The notes below the pieces were generated by a model that saw only the letters and a list, made by a program, of their open reading frames with translations, was not told the origin of the DNA and did no database searches. Shown one piece after another: positions 8,259-17,674 of a stretch of 64,000 nucleotides of DNA (position 1 is the stretch's first letter; each line of letters opens with the position of its first letter). Both the position numbers and the translations under genes were made by a program. The stretch comes from Bradyrhizobium sp. 1 (GTDB lineage Bacteria > Pseudomonadota > Alphaproteobacteria > Rhizobiales > Xanthobacteraceae): the NCBI RefSeq assembly GCF_023073315.1, contig NZ_JADPJH010000037.1:105299-169298 (forward strand), given 5' to 3'.

Positions 8259-9554
8259 GTGGCGAGCCGCACAAATCAAAGGGTTTTGCTGGGATGCGCA
8301 CTGCTGTGCGCCGCAGTCCTGCCGTGTGCTGATTCCTCGCGCCTCAGCGCGGCCGAAAGCCAGCCGCAACCCTCTGTTGCGGTAGCGAATTTTCCGATCG
8401 CCTCGGCCGCCCGGCTGGCCGGCGATGGCAAGCAGACCCGCTTCATTCTCGACATCGACCAGACCGTCAGCTTCCGCGCCGTGACGCTCGCCGACCCCTA
8501 TCGGGTCGTGGTGGACGTCCCCCAGATCAATTTTCAGCTGCCCAATGGCGCCGGGTCCGGCGGGCGGGGGCTGGTCAAGGCCTTCCGCTACGGGCTCGTC
8601 ATGCCCGGCGGCTCGCGAATCGTGTTCGACCTGACGGGCCCGGCCAAGATCGCCAATTCCTACGTGCTGGAGGCGGCCAACGGCCAGCCGGCCCGGCTGG
8701 TGCTCGAGCTGGAGGAGGTCGACCGCACCGCCTTCGTGCAATCGCTCGCCCCGGAAAATCGCCCCGAATTGCGGCCCGCGATCGCGGACGCACCGCCGGC
8801 AACGGTTCCCGCGGCGGCGGGCCGTGAGGTACCACAGCAGAGGGTTGATGGACGCCCGGTGGTCGTGATCGATCCCGGTCACGGCGGCATCGACAATGGC
8901 ACGCAGTCCAGCGGCGAGAGCGAGAAGAACCTTGTGCTGGCCTTTGGCCTGGCATTGCGCGACCGGCTGGAAAAGTCTGGCAAATACCGGGTGGTGATGA
9001 CGCGGGATGACGACACCTTCGTTCCGCTCAACGACCGGACCAAGATCGCGCGCAACCTGAAGGCCGCGCTGTTCGTCTCTATTCATGCCGATGCGCTGCC
9101 GCGTGCCGAGGGGGATGCGCAGGGCGCCACCATTTACACGCTGTCCGACAAGGCGTCCGACGCCGAGGCCCAGCGCCTGGCGGACGCCGAAAACCGCGCG
9201 GACGCGATCGCCGGCTTCAATCTGGCGGAAGAGCCGACCGACGTCGCCGACATCCTGATCGATCTGACGCAGCGGGAAACCCGCACGTTTTCAAACCGTT
9301 TTGCGCATTTGCTGATGGGCGAAATGAAGTCGAACGTGCGGATGCACAAGCACCCCCTGAAATCGGCCGGTTTCCGGGTGCTGAAGGCCCCCGACGTGCC
9401 CTCGGTGCTGGTCGAAATCGGCTATGTCTCCAACAAGGGCGATCTCGAGCACCTGGTCTCGGAGGGCTGGCGATCCAAGGCCGTCGGCTCGATGGCCCAG
9501 GCCGTTGACGCGTTCCTGGCCAAACGGCTGGCGACGGCGGGGGCGGGGAATTGA
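8259..9554 (+). CDS. amiC: N-acetylmuramoyl-L-alanine amidase (AmiC-type)
   Basis: The protein has 431 residues and starts at GTG, with GGAGG at 8244-8248 and a 10-base spacer. The order is a signal peptide (LLGCALLCAAVLPCADS), an AMIN domain at about 45-145 (TRFILDIDQTVSFRAV, RIVFDLTGPA) that targets peptidoglycan or the septum, and an Amidase_3 zinc domain from about 200. Zn ligands and catalytic residues are visible in VVIDPGHGGIDNG (His208), SGESEKN, SIHADA and VEIGYVSN. It cleaves the amide between MurNAc and the stem peptide during daughter-cell separation and acts in the periplasm. The perfect CtrA box upstream suggests cell-cycle timing. PBP1A follows downstream, although a terminator-like hairpin separates them. 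Confidence 0.93.
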   Translation: MASRTNQRVLLGCALLCAAVLPCADSSRLSAAESQPQPSVAVANFPIASAARLAGDGKQTRFILDIDQTVSFRAVTLADPYRVVVDVPQINFQLPNGAGSGGRGLVKAFRYGLVMPGGSRIVFDLTGPAKIANSYVLEAANGQPARLVLELEEVDRTAFVQSLAPENRPELRPAIADAPPATVPAAAGREVPQQRVDGRPVVVIDPGHGGIDNGTQSSGESEKNLVLAFGLALRDRLEKSGKYRVVMTRDDDTFVPLNDRTKIARNLKAALFVSIHADALPRAEGDAQGATIYTLSDKASDAEAQRLADAENRADAIAGFNLAEEPTDVADILIDLTQRETRTFSNRFAHLLMGEMKSNVRMHKHPLKSAGFRVLKAPDVPSVLVEIGYVSNKGDLEHLVSEGWRSKAVGSMAQAVDAFLAKRLATAGAGN

Positions 9555-9718
9555 AGAAGGGTTTTTCCGTCCCGCCGCAAAGGCCCTAGTTTGGCCACAG
9601 CGGGCGCTTTATAAAAATGCCGCAGGGGGTTCCGGAATCGGAGAGAATCCCGCTCGGCAAGCGTCTTTAGGCCGGCCTTGATGTGATTGCGTAGGCCGGT
9701 GAATTCGCGACGTGAGGT

Positions 9719-9745
9719 TGGCACCAGTTTTGGGTGCCAGTTTTT
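9719..9745 (+). terminator. Terminator-like hairpin between amiC and mrcA
   Basis: TGGCACC (9719-9725), a 7-base loop and GGTGCCA (9733-9739) are followed by G and TTTTT. It lies 165 bases after the amiC stop but only 55 bases before the mrcA ATG. It is either the amiC terminator with a very short mrcA promoter region behind it, or an attenuator in the mrcA leader. Confidence 0.7.
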
Positions 9746-9800
9746 AGGTCCCATGGGGCTGATACTGGGCTGATCCAGAGTTTGAACGGATAGACACATA

Positions 9801-12311
9801 ATGCGCTTGCTTGTGCGGTTCATGGGCTTCCTGTTCGCCGCGGGAACAGTGTTGTTCCTGGTCGGTGTCGGGGCCGTGGCAGGCCTGATCTGGCATTTCT
9901 CCAAGGACTTGCCGGACTACTCTCAGCTTCAGGATTACGAGCCGCCGGTGATGACCCGCGTCCACGCGGTCGACGGTTCGCTGCTGGGCGAATACGCCAA
10001 GGAGCGGCGGCTGTACCTGCCGATCCAGGCCGTACCGAAGCTCGTGATCAACGCCTTCCTCGCAGCCGAGGACAAGAATTTCTACGAGCATGGCGGCATC
10101 GACTACACCGGCATGGCGCGCGCGGGCGTGCTGTATCTCCAGAACTTCGGCTCCAACCGCCGCCCGCAGGGTGCCTCCACGATCACCCAGCAGGTCGCCA
10201 AGAATTTCCTTCTGACCAACGAGGTCTCCTTCGCTCGCAAGATCAAGGAAGCCTTGCTGGCGATGCGGATCGAGAAGACCTATTCGAAGGACAAGATCCT
10301 CGAGCTGTATCTGAACGAGATCTATCTCGGCCTCGGCGCCTACGGCATCGCGGCCGCCTCGCTGGTGTATTTCGACAAATCGGTGAACGAGCTGACGGTG
10401 GCGGAAGCTTCCTATCTGGCGGCGCTGCCGAAGATGCCCGCGACCCTGCATCCGGTGCGTAACCGCGACCGCGCCATCGAGCGCCGCAACTACGTGATCG
10501 ATCGTCTGGTCGAGAACGGCTGGATCAAGCAGGCCGACGCCGAGAAGGCCCGCAAGGAGACGCTGGCCGTCACCAACCGTTCCAACGGTGCCCACACCTT
10601 CGCCGGCGAATATTTTGCCGAGGAAGTCCGCCGCGACATCTTCGAGCGCTATGGCGAGAAGAAGCTGTACGAGGGCGGTCTCTCCGTGCGCACCACGCTC
10701 GATCCGAAGATCCAGGTCATGGCACGCAAGACCATGGTCTCGGGCCTCGTGAACTATGACGAGCAGCAGGGCTATCGCGGCGCCATGAGCAAGCTCGATA
10801 TCTCCGGTGACTGGGGCGTGAAGCTCGCCGAGATCAAGTCGCTATCCGACATCTCGCCGTGGCGCATGGCGGTGGTGCTGGAGACCAGCGACCAGTCCGC
10901 GCGCATCGGCTTCCAGCCGAGCCGCGAACTCGGCGGTGCCCTCAGCAAGCAGCGCGAGACAGGCCTGATCACGCTCGATGGCATCAAATGGGCAAGGGCG
11001 GCCTCGGGAGCTGCCAAGGGCAGGGCGGCGACCGCGGTGTCGCAGGTGCTGCAGCCCGGCGACGTGATCTACGCCGATCCGCTCTACAGCAAGGAAGGAC
11101 AGCCGGTCGAAGGCCAGTACCGGCTGCGCCAGATTCCCGAAGTGTCGGGCGCGATGGTGGTGATGGATCCCTGGACCGGCCGCGTGCTCGCGATGGTCGG
11201 CGGCTTCTCGTTCGACCAGAGCCAGTTCAACCGTGCCACGCAGGCCTACCGGCAGCCGGGTTCGTCGTTCAAGCCGATCGTCTATTCGGCCGCGCTCGAC
11301 AACGGCTATACGCCGTCGACCGTCGTGCTCGACGCGCCCATCGAAATCGACCAGGGCCAGGGCGCCGGCGTGTGGCGGCCGGAAAATTTCTCCTCGGGCA
11401 AGTTCCAGGGGCCGGTGACGCTGCGCAATGCGCTGCGCCAATCGCTCAACACGGTGACCGTGCGCCTCGCGCAGGACATCGGCATGCCCTTGATCGGCGA
11501 ATATGCGCGCCGCTTCGGCGTCTATGACGAGCTGCCCAACTATCTGTCCTACGCGCTCGGCGCCGGCGAGACCACGGCGATGCGCATGGTCACGGCCTAT
11601 TCGATGCTCGCCAATGGCGGGCGGCGGGTGAAGCCGACCTTGATCGACCGCATCCAGGACCGCTACGGCCACACCATCTTCAAACACGACCAGCGCGAAT
11701 GCCGCGGCTGCGACGCACCCGGCGGCTGGAAGAACCAGAACGAGCCGCAGCTGATCGATCGCCGCGAGCAGGTGCTGGATTCCATGACCGCCTATCAGAT
11801 CACCGAACTGATGGAAGGCGTGGTTCAGGCCGGTACCGCGACCGTGGTCAGGGAGGTCGGCAAGCCGATCGCCGGCAAGACCGGTACCACCAACGAGGCC
11901 AAGGACGCCTGGTTCGTCGGCTTCTCGCCCGATGTCGCCGTCGCGATCTATATGGGCTACGACAAGCCCCGTGCGCTCGGTAAGGGCAATGCCGCGACCG
12001 GTGGCCATCTGGCTGCTCCCATCGCGCGCGACTTCCTGAAGCTCGCGCTCGCCGACAAGCCCGCCGTTCCGTTCAAGGTGCCGGCCGGCATCAAGCTCGT
12101 CCGCGTCGTCGCCAAGACCGGCATGCGCGCCGGCCCCGGCGAGACCGGCGGAACGATTTTGGAAGCCTTCAAGCCGGGCACGGCGCCGCCGGATAACTAC
12201 TCCGTCATCGGTGTTGCCGATGCCGACGGCCGCGGCGGCGTGCCGGCCTCGCAACAGCAGCAGCCGGATTCCGGCTTCTTCATGCGGCCGGGCACCGGCG
12301 GGCTGTACTAA
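9801..12311 (+). CDS. mrcA: Penicillin-binding protein 1A (bifunctional transglycosylase/transpeptidase)
   Basis: The protein has 836 residues with an N-terminal membrane anchor (about 5-33). The GT51 glycosyltransferase domain has catalytic Glu90 in AAEDKNFYEHGG, then QGASTITQQVAKN and ELYLNEIYLG. An OB-like insertion precedes the transpeptidase domain, which has SSFK (Ser about 488), the SxN motif in QSLNTVTVR and KTGTT (Lys about 693). It polymerises lipid II and cross-links peptidoglycan at the outer face of the inner membrane. The gene sits between amiC and prfB, an arrangement I recognise from Bradyrhizobium and related genomes. The last 30 residues are Gln/Gly-rich and disordered. Confidence 0.96.
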   Translation: MRLLVRFMGFLFAAGTVLFLVGVGAVAGLIWHFSKDLPDYSQLQDYEPPVMTRVHAVDGSLLGEYAKERRLYLPIQAVPKLVINAFLAAEDKNFYEHGGIDYTGMARAGVLYLQNFGSNRRPQGASTITQQVAKNFLLTNEVSFARKIKEALLAMRIEKTYSKDKILELYLNEIYLGLGAYGIAAASLVYFDKSVNELTVAEASYLAALPKMPATLHPVRNRDRAIERRNYVIDRLVENGWIKQADAEKARKETLAVTNRSNGAHTFAGEYFAEEVRRDIFERYGEKKLYEGGLSVRTTLDPKIQVMARKTMVSGLVNYDEQQGYRGAMSKLDISGDWGVKLAEIKSLSDISPWRMAVVLETSDQSARIGFQPSRELGGALSKQRETGLITLDGIKWARAASGAAKGRAATAVSQVLQPGDVIYADPLYSKEGQPVEGQYRLRQIPEVSGAMVVMDPWTGRVLAMVGGFSFDQSQFNRATQAYRQPGSSFKPIVYSAALDNGYTPSTVVLDAPIEIDQGQGAGVWRPENFSSGKFQGPVTLRNALRQSLNTVTVRLAQDIGMPLIGEYARRFGVYDELPNYLSYALGAGETTAMRMVTAYSMLANGGRRVKPTLIDRIQDRYGHTIFKHDQRECRGCDAPGGWKNQNEPQLIDRREQVLDSMTAYQITELMEGVVQAGTATVVREVGKPIAGKTGTTNEAKDAWFVGFSPDVAVAIYMGYDKPRALGKGNAATGGHLAAPIARDFLKLALADKPAVPFKVPAGIKLVRVVAKTGMRAGPGETGGTILEAFKPGTAPPDNYSVIGVADADGRGGVPASQQQQPDSGFFMRPGTGGLY

Positions 12312-12420
12312 GGCTTAGGACAAGACAGACGATCGCGGTTCCGGCGGTTGCGCTTTGCAGCCGCCGCCGCTACATCCCAATCTCAATTGCACGCGGGATT
12401 CCGCGAGACCAGAGAACGAC

Positions 12421-13552
12421 ATGCGCGCCGAAATCGAACGGTTGGTAGAAGAGATCAAGCAGTCAGTCGGGCTGCTGAGGAGGCATCTTTGACGTCGATA
12501 AATCGACGGCGCGCCTCGCTGAGCTGAACAAGCTCGCAGAAGATCCCAATCTCTGGAACGATTCCCAGAAGGCCCAGAAGCTGATGCAGGAGCGGACCTC
12601 GCTGGAGGATTCGCTCTCGGGTATCGGCAAGGTCGAGCAGCAGCTTGAAGACGACATCGGCATGATCGAGCTCGGCGAGGCCGAGGGTGATGCGGGTGTC
12701 GTCGCTGAAGCCGAAGCCGCACTGAAGACCCTCAAGAAGGAAGTCGCGCGGCGCGAGCTCGAGGCGCTGCTGTCGGGCGAAGCCGACGGCTTCGATTCCT
12801 ATCTCGAAGTCCATGCCGGCGCCGGCGGCACCGAGAGCCAGGACTGGGCGCAGATGCTGCTGCGCATGTACACGCGCTGGGCCGAGACGCACGGCTTCAA
12901 GGTCGAATTCCTCGAAGAGTCCGAGGGCGAAGAGGCCGGCATCAAGTCCGCGACGATCCAGGTCTCCGGTCACAACGCCTATGGCTGGTTGAAGACGGAG
13001 GCCGGCGTGCACCGGTTGGTGCGCATCTCGCCGTTCGATTCCAACGCACGGCGGCATACGTCTTTCTCGAGTGTGCAGGTGTTTCCGGTCATCGACGACA
13101 GCATCAAGATCGACATCAAGGAATCCGATGTCCGCGTCGACACCATGCGTTCGGGCGGCGCCGGCGGCCAGCACGTCAACAAGACCGAATCCGCGGTGCG
13201 CCTGACGCATATCCCGACCGGCGTCGCGGTGGTCTGTCAGGCCGGCCGCTCCCAGCACAAGAACAAGGCGCAAGCCTGGGACATGCTGCGCGCGCGGCTC
13301 TACCAGATGGAGCTGAAGAGGCGCGAGGAGAAAGCCGCCGCCGACCAGGCCGCCAAGACCGATATCGGCTGGGGCCACCAGATCCGCTCCTACGTGCTGC
13401 AGCCCTACCAGATGGTGAAGGATCTGCGCACGGGCGTGCAGACCTCCGACACCTCGGGCGTGCTCAACGGCGAGCTCGACGACTTCATGGCCGCGACCTT
13501 GGCGCAGCGCGCCTTCGGCACCACCGGCGCTGACATCGAGGACGTCGACTGA
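12421..13552 (+). CDS. prfB: Peptide chain release factor 2, expressed by programmed +1 frameshift
   Basis: The coding sequence is 12421-12489 joined to 12491-13552, 376 residues in total. The first 23 codons (starting MRAEIERLVEEIKQSVGLL) end at an in-frame TGA at 12490. Skipping T12490 joins directly to DVDKSTARLAELNKLAE and the rest of RF2. The product has the GGQ peptidyl-tRNA hydrolysis motif in SGGAGGQHVNKTESAVR. RF2 terminates at UGA and UAA, so low RF2 favours the frameshift and raises its own synthesis, the classic autoregulatory loop. The stop codon TGA overlaps the ATG of the next gene by one base, so the two are translationally coupled. Confidence 0.97.
12478..12493 (+). other. 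prfB programmed +1 frameshift site
   Basis: AGGAGG (12478-12483), three bases (CAT), the slippery CTT and the in-frame TGA C make the standard RF2 recoding signal with the same 3-base spacing as in E. coli. Here the internal Shine-Dalgarno element is a perfect AGGAGG, stronger than the AGGGGG of E. coli. Confidence 0.95.
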
Positions 13553-14433
13553 TGACCCGCGTCGCCTTCATCGGGCTTGGACGGATGGGCCATGGCATGG
13601 CCGGCCGCTATCTCGATGCCGGTTTTACGGTGACGCTGTGGAATCGCAGCAAATCAAAAGCGGAAGACCTGATCGCGCGCGGCGCGCTTTGGGCGACTTC
13701 GCCCGAGGATGCCGCGATCGACGCCGACGCTGTCGTGACTATGGTTGCCGATGACGAAGCCTCGCGCGCGGTCTGGCTCGGGCCTGAAGGCGCGGCCAAG
13801 ACGGCGAAATCAGGCACCATCGGGATCGAATGCTCCACCGTCTCCTATGACCACGCCTGCGAGATGGGCCGCGAGCTCAACGCGCGCGGGCTGATCTATA
13901 TCGACTGCCCCGTGACGGGATTGCCGGATGCAGCCGCGAGCGGAAAGCTGACGCTTTTGGCCGGTGCCGATGCCGCCGACCTCGAACGCGCCCGCCCGTT
14001 CCTCGAACCGATCGGCTCGACCATCCGCCATTTCGGCGCGGTCGGCTCCGGCACGGTCTACAAGCTCATCAACAATCTGATGGGCGCGATCCAGATCGCC
14101 GGCCTCGCTGAAGGTCTCGCGATCGCCGAGCAGGCCGGGCTCGACATGAATCTCGTGCTGGAATCGATCCAGGCAGGCGTTGCCGCCAGCCCCCAGGTGC
14201 AGCGCCATTCCAAACGCATGGTCGCCCGCGATTTCAGCGGCGCGACGTTCACGGCAGCGCTCCGGCACAAGGACGCCGCCTATGCCGTCAAGCTTGCGGA
14301 GAGCCTGCTGGCCGACAAGCCGCTGGTCTCGCGCGCCGCCGTCGAGTCCTACGCGCAGGCGAAGGCCGCGATGCCGGACGACGACGAAGGCAAGATGATC
14401 GAGCTGGTGTCGCGCCCGAAGAAGCCGTCTTAA
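13552..14433 (+). CDS. NAD(P)-dependent beta-hydroxyacid dehydrogenase (3-hydroxyisobutyrate dehydrogenase/GLYR family)
   Basis: The protein has 293 residues. The N-terminal Rossmann domain begins VAFIGLGRMGHGMAG, with WNRS following beta-2, where Arg suggests NADP preference. The substrate-binding DCPVTGLPDAAASGKL and the catalytic lysine region GSGTVYKLINNLMG are both present. Family members reduce glyoxylate or succinic semialdehyde, or oxidise 3-hydroxyisobutyrate, tartronate semialdehyde and similar substrates; the exact substrate cannot be assigned. It overlaps prfB by one base (TGATG) and is followed by an EamA transporter 15 bases later, so the three are probably cotranscribed. Confidence 0.85.
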   Translation: MTRVAFIGLGRMGHGMAGRYLDAGFTVTLWNRSKSKAEDLIARGALWATSPEDAAIDADAVVTMVADDEASRAVWLGPEGAAKTAKSGTIGIECSTVSYDHACEMGRELNARGLIYIDCPVTGLPDAAASGKLTLLAGADAADLERARPFLEPIGSTIRHFGAVGSGTVYKLINNLMGAIQIAGLAEGLAIAEQAGLDMNLVLESIQAGVAASPQVQRHSKRMVARDFSGATFTAALRHKDAAYAVKLAESLLADKPLVSRAAVESYAQAKAAMPDDDEGKMIELVSRPKKPS

Positions 14434-14448
14434 GCCGGACACATCGAC

Positions 14449-15324
14449 ATGGGGCAGCCTCGTTCTGAACGCGGTCTCGGCATTGCCCTCGTCATCGCCG
14501 CCGCGGTCGCATGGAGCACCGCGCCGTTCTTCACCCGGCTGCTGCCGTTCGATCCCTGGACGATTTTGTTCTGGCGCGGTCTGTTCGCGGGCGGCCTGAT
14601 CAGCGTGTTTCTCGTGGTGATGCAGGGCCGCGGCGCGCTGCGGCAATTGGTTGTGCCCGGACGCGGCGGCTTGCTCGTCGCCTCGTTGTCCACCATCGGC
14701 ATGGTCTCGTTCATCCCCGCGCTTCAGATGACCAACGTCATGAACGTGGCAGTGCTGATCGCCACGCAGCCCTTCGTCGCCGCTGCGCTGGCGTGGTTAT
14801 GGCTCGGCGAGACCGCAACGTGGCGCACGCTGATCGCAAGCCTGATGGCCTTTGCCGGCGTGGTGATCACGGTTGGCGGCGTCGCGGCCGGCGCCGATCT
14901 CGGCGGCGTGGCCCTGAGCTGCCTGATGGTATCAGCCATCTCTGCCATGACGGTGGTGGTCCGGCGCCACCGCGAGACGTCGATGGTGGCGGCGGCTGCG
15001 CTGTCGAACTTCCTGGGAAGTCTCATCAGCCTTCCGTTTGCGCACGACATCGCCCATGTCGGCGGCAACGGCCTCGCGATCCTCGCGATGTTCGGCTGCC
15101 TCCAGGTCGCGCTCGGCCTGACCTTCTACATGCTCGGCTCGCGCTTGCTGCCGTCAGGGCAGGCTTCGCTGATCGCGACGCTGGAAACCCCGCTGATGCC
15201 GTTCTGGATCTGGGTCGCCTTCCGGGAATTGCCCGCCGTCCACGCGCTCATTGGCGGAGCCCTGGTGATCGGAGCAGTCGTTGCCGACATCGCGGGGGAT
15301 GCGCGGTCACGCCGATCCTCTTGA
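14449..15324 (+). CDS. DMT superfamily (EamA) transporter
   Basis: The protein has 291 residues with ten hydrophobic segments arranged as two EamA repeats of five, the standard 10-TM DMT topology. Recognisable features are AAAVAWSTAPFFTRLLPFDPW at the first helix, FWRGLFAGG at helix 2 and the LETPLMPFWIWVAFRE block near the end, which EamA proteins share. It probably exports a small metabolite such as an amino acid or related compound across the inner membrane. It lies 15 bases after the hydroxyacid dehydrogenase and 79 bases before a second EamA gene. Confidence 0.82.
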   Translation: MGQPRSERGLGIALVIAAAVAWSTAPFFTRLLPFDPWTILFWRGLFAGGLISVFLVVMQGRGALRQLVVPGRGGLLVASLSTIGMVSFIPALQMTNVMNVAVLIATQPFVAAALAWLWLGETATWRTLIASLMAFAGVVITVGGVAAGADLGGVALSCLMVSAISAMTVVVRRHRETSMVAAAALSNFLGSLISLPFAHDIAHVGGNGLAILAMFGCLQVALGLTFYMLGSRLLPSGQASLIATLETPLMPFWIWVAFRELPAVHALIGGALVIGAVVADIAGDARSRRSS

Positions 15325-15403
15325 TCGGCGTCTTGTCGGAAATCGGGTGGCCTTGTTCCTCGCCGTGTCCTAGGCGGCAGGCTCGGCCGCCGAGGTGAGA
15401 CCC

Positions 15404-16315
15404 ATGCCCCCGAACGACAACCGGATCGACGCGCGAGACTGGTCGCGGCTCGCTGTGCTCTCGATCCTCTGGGGTGGCTCGTTCTTCTTCAATGGCGCGG
15501 CGTTGCGGGAATTGCCGCCGCTGACGCTGGTGTTTTTGCGCGTCGCGCTTGGTGCGGCCATTCTCCTGCCGCTGCTTCGTATGCAGGGCATCAGTCTTCC
15601 CAAGGGCATGACGGGCTGGAAGCCGTTCGTCGCGATCGGACTGCTCAACAACGTCATCCCGTTCTCGCTGATCGTGATCGGCCAGACCTTCATTCCGAGC
15701 GGACTGGCGTCGATCCTGAACGCGACCACGCCGCTGTTTGCGGTGATGGTGATGGCGGCCGCGCGAGAAGAAGCCTTGCAGATGCGCCGCGTGGCCGGCG
15801 TGGCGCTGGGGCTTCTCGGCGTGATCATTCTGCGCGGATGGGGCATCGAGACGAGAGCGGAGCAGGGGTTAGGCATCCTGCTCTGCCTCGGCGGCGCCCT
15901 CAGTTATGGCTTTGCCGCGCTCGCCGCGCGCCGGCTGTTGAAGGACTCGCCCCCGCTTGGGACGGCGACGTTTCAGTTGATGGCGTCGACCGTGATGATG
16001 GCGATCGTCGCCGGCGCGGTGGAGCAGCCCTGGCATCTGCCGATGCCGGGCCTGACGACATGGCTCGCGGTGCTGGGCCTTGCCGCCCTGTCGACTGCGC
16101 TCGCCTATATCGTCTTCTTTCAGATCTTGCGGCGTTCGGGCGCGACCAATGTGATGCTGGTGACGCTGCTCATTCCCGTCACCGCCATCCTGCTGGGATG
16201 GCTGGTGCTGGGTGAACCGATCTCCGTGCGCGAGATTGCGGGCGCCGTCGTCATCGGCAGCGCGTTGCTCGTGATCGACGGGCGCATTCTGAAGCTGTTG
16301 TGGCGCACCATGTAA
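15404..16315 (+). CDS. DMT superfamily (EamA) transporter, second copy
   Basis: The protein has 303 residues from ATG 15404, preceded by GAGGTGAG. An upstream GTG at 15395 is in frame but overlaps that ribosome site. There are two EamA repeats, with SILWGGSFFFNGAALRELPP in helix 1, FIPSGLASILNATTPLFAV in the helix 3-4 hairpin, and a C-terminal ILLGWLVLGEPIS block. It is only distantly similar to the preceding EamA protein, so the pair is not a recent tandem copy. It is an inner-membrane exporter of unknown substrate. Confidence 0.82.
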   Translation: MPPNDNRIDARDWSRLAVLSILWGGSFFFNGAALRELPPLTLVFLRVALGAAILLPLLRMQGISLPKGMTGWKPFVAIGLLNNVIPFSLIVIGQTFIPSGLASILNATTPLFAVMVMAAAREEALQMRRVAGVALGLLGVIILRGWGIETRAEQGLGILLCLGGALSYGFAALAARRLLKDSPPLGTATFQLMASTVMMAIVAGAVEQPWHLPMPGLTTWLAVLGLAALSTALAYIVFFQILRRSGATNVMLVTLLIPVTAILLGWLVLGEPISVREIAGAVVIGSALLVIDGRILKLLWRTM

Positions 16316-16422
16316 GTTCCGCATCCGCCGTTTCACGTCGCGGAAAATCCTGGCGCTTGCCAGCTGCACGCTGCCTTGCGACACTCTCCACAAAACAAGA
16401 CTACGAAATAGGGGAGAGAACG

Positions 16423-17658
16423 ATGCCGGGTCGTCGCAACAGGCTTGCTGCCCTCGCCATGCTTGCTGCCGGAGTGCTCGTCGCAGCACCGGCCATGGCG
16501 CAGAAGAAATACGATCCCGGAGCCACCGATACCGAAGTCAAGATCGGCAACATCATGCCCTATAGCGGGCCGGCGTCGTCCTATGGCGTGATCGGCAAGA
16601 CCGAGGCCGCCTTTTTCAAGATGATCAACGACCAGGGCGGAATCAACGGGCGCAAGATCGACTTCATCAGTTACGACGATGCCTATTCGCCGCCAAAGGC
16701 GATCGAGCAGGCGCGCAAGCTGGTCGAGAGTGACGAGGTGTTGCTGATCTTCCAGCCGCTCGGCACGCCCTCGAACTCCGCGATCATGAAATACATGAAC
16801 GCCAAGAAAGTGCCGCAGCTCTTCGTCGCCTCCGGTGGCACCAAGTTCGGTGATCCCAAGAACTTCCCCTGGACCATGGGATTTCAGCCGAACTACCAGA
16901 GCGAGGGGCGAATCTACGCAAGATACATCCGCGACAAATTTCCGAACAGCAAGATCGCGGTGTTCTGGCAGAACGACGACGCCGGCAAAGACCAGTTCAA
17001 GGGCCTGAAAGATGGGCTCGGCGACAAGGCCAGCATGGTCATCGCCGACAAATCCTACGAGGTGAGCGATCCCTCGATCGACTCCCAGATCGTGGCACTT
17101 CACGATTCCGGTGCGGATATCTTCTTCTCGTGGGCCGCGCCGAAGGGTTCGGCGCAGGCGATCCGGAAAGTCGGCGAACTCGGCTGGAAGCCAAAATTCT
17201 TCCTCGCCAACACCGCGACTTCGGTCGCCTCGGTGCTCAAGCCCGCCGGGCTCGACTATTCCAAGGACATCATCTCGACCGTCTATCTGAAGGACCCGAC
17301 CGATCCGACCTGGGACAAGGACCCGGCCGTGGTGAAATGGCGGGAATTCATGGACAAATATTACCCTGATGGCGACAAGGCCAATGCCAACAACGTCTAT
17401 GGCTACGTGCAGGCCGAGGCGATGGCCCAGGTCCTGAAGCAGTGCGGCGACAATCTCACGCGCGACAACGTCATGAAGCAGGCCGCGAACCTGAAGGACT
17501 TCCACACCGACCTGATGCTGCCAGGCATTATGGTCAACACGTCAGCGGACGATTATTTCCCGATCGAGCAGATGCAGCTGATGCGCTTCAACGGCCAGGC
17601 CTGGGAGCTGTTCGGCGACGTCATCACCGGGGAGGTCGGCCACGAGCGCGGCCAGTAG
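16423..17658 (+). CDS. Branched-chain amino-acid-type ABC transporter substrate-binding protein
   Basis: The protein has 411 residues. ATG 16423 was chosen because GGGGAGAG lies 5 bases upstream and it opens a clean signal peptide ending APAMAQKK; an in-frame start at 16300 lacks a signal. The mature part is a Peripla_BP_6 (LivJ-like) domain starting VKIGNIMPYSGPASSYG and containing NDQGGINGRKI and the hinge segments. It should bind a hydrophobic amino acid, amide or aromatic acid in the periplasm. No permease or ATPase gene of this ABC class is adjacent, so it is an orphan binding protein here. It is convergent with the O-antigen ligase, with a dispersed repeat between them. Confidence 0.88.
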   Translation: MPGRRNRLAALAMLAAGVLVAAPAMAQKKYDPGATDTEVKIGNIMPYSGPASSYGVIGKTEAAFFKMINDQGGINGRKIDFISYDDAYSPPKAIEQARKLVESDEVLLIFQPLGTPSNSAIMKYMNAKKVPQLFVASGGTKFGDPKNFPWTMGFQPNYQSEGRIYARYIRDKFPNSKIAVFWQNDDAGKDQFKGLKDGLGDKASMVIADKSYEVSDPSIDSQIVALHDSGADIFFSWAAPKGSAQAIRKVGELGWKPKFFLANTATSVASVLKPAGLDYSKDIISTVYLKDPTDPTWDKDPAVVKWREFMDKYYPDGDKANANNVYGYVQAEAMAQVLKQCGDNLTRDNVMKQAANLKDFHTDLMLPGIMVNTSADDYFPIEQMQLMRFNGQAWELFGDVITGEVGHERGQ

Positions 17659-17674
17659 GTCAGGACCGGCTGGC

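Noticed and set aside
12490..12492. In-frame TGA near the start of prfB as a nonsense mutation or pseudogene
   Set aside because: The surrounding AGGAGG-N3-CTT-TGA-C is the known programmed frameshift signal, and the joined product is full-length RF2.
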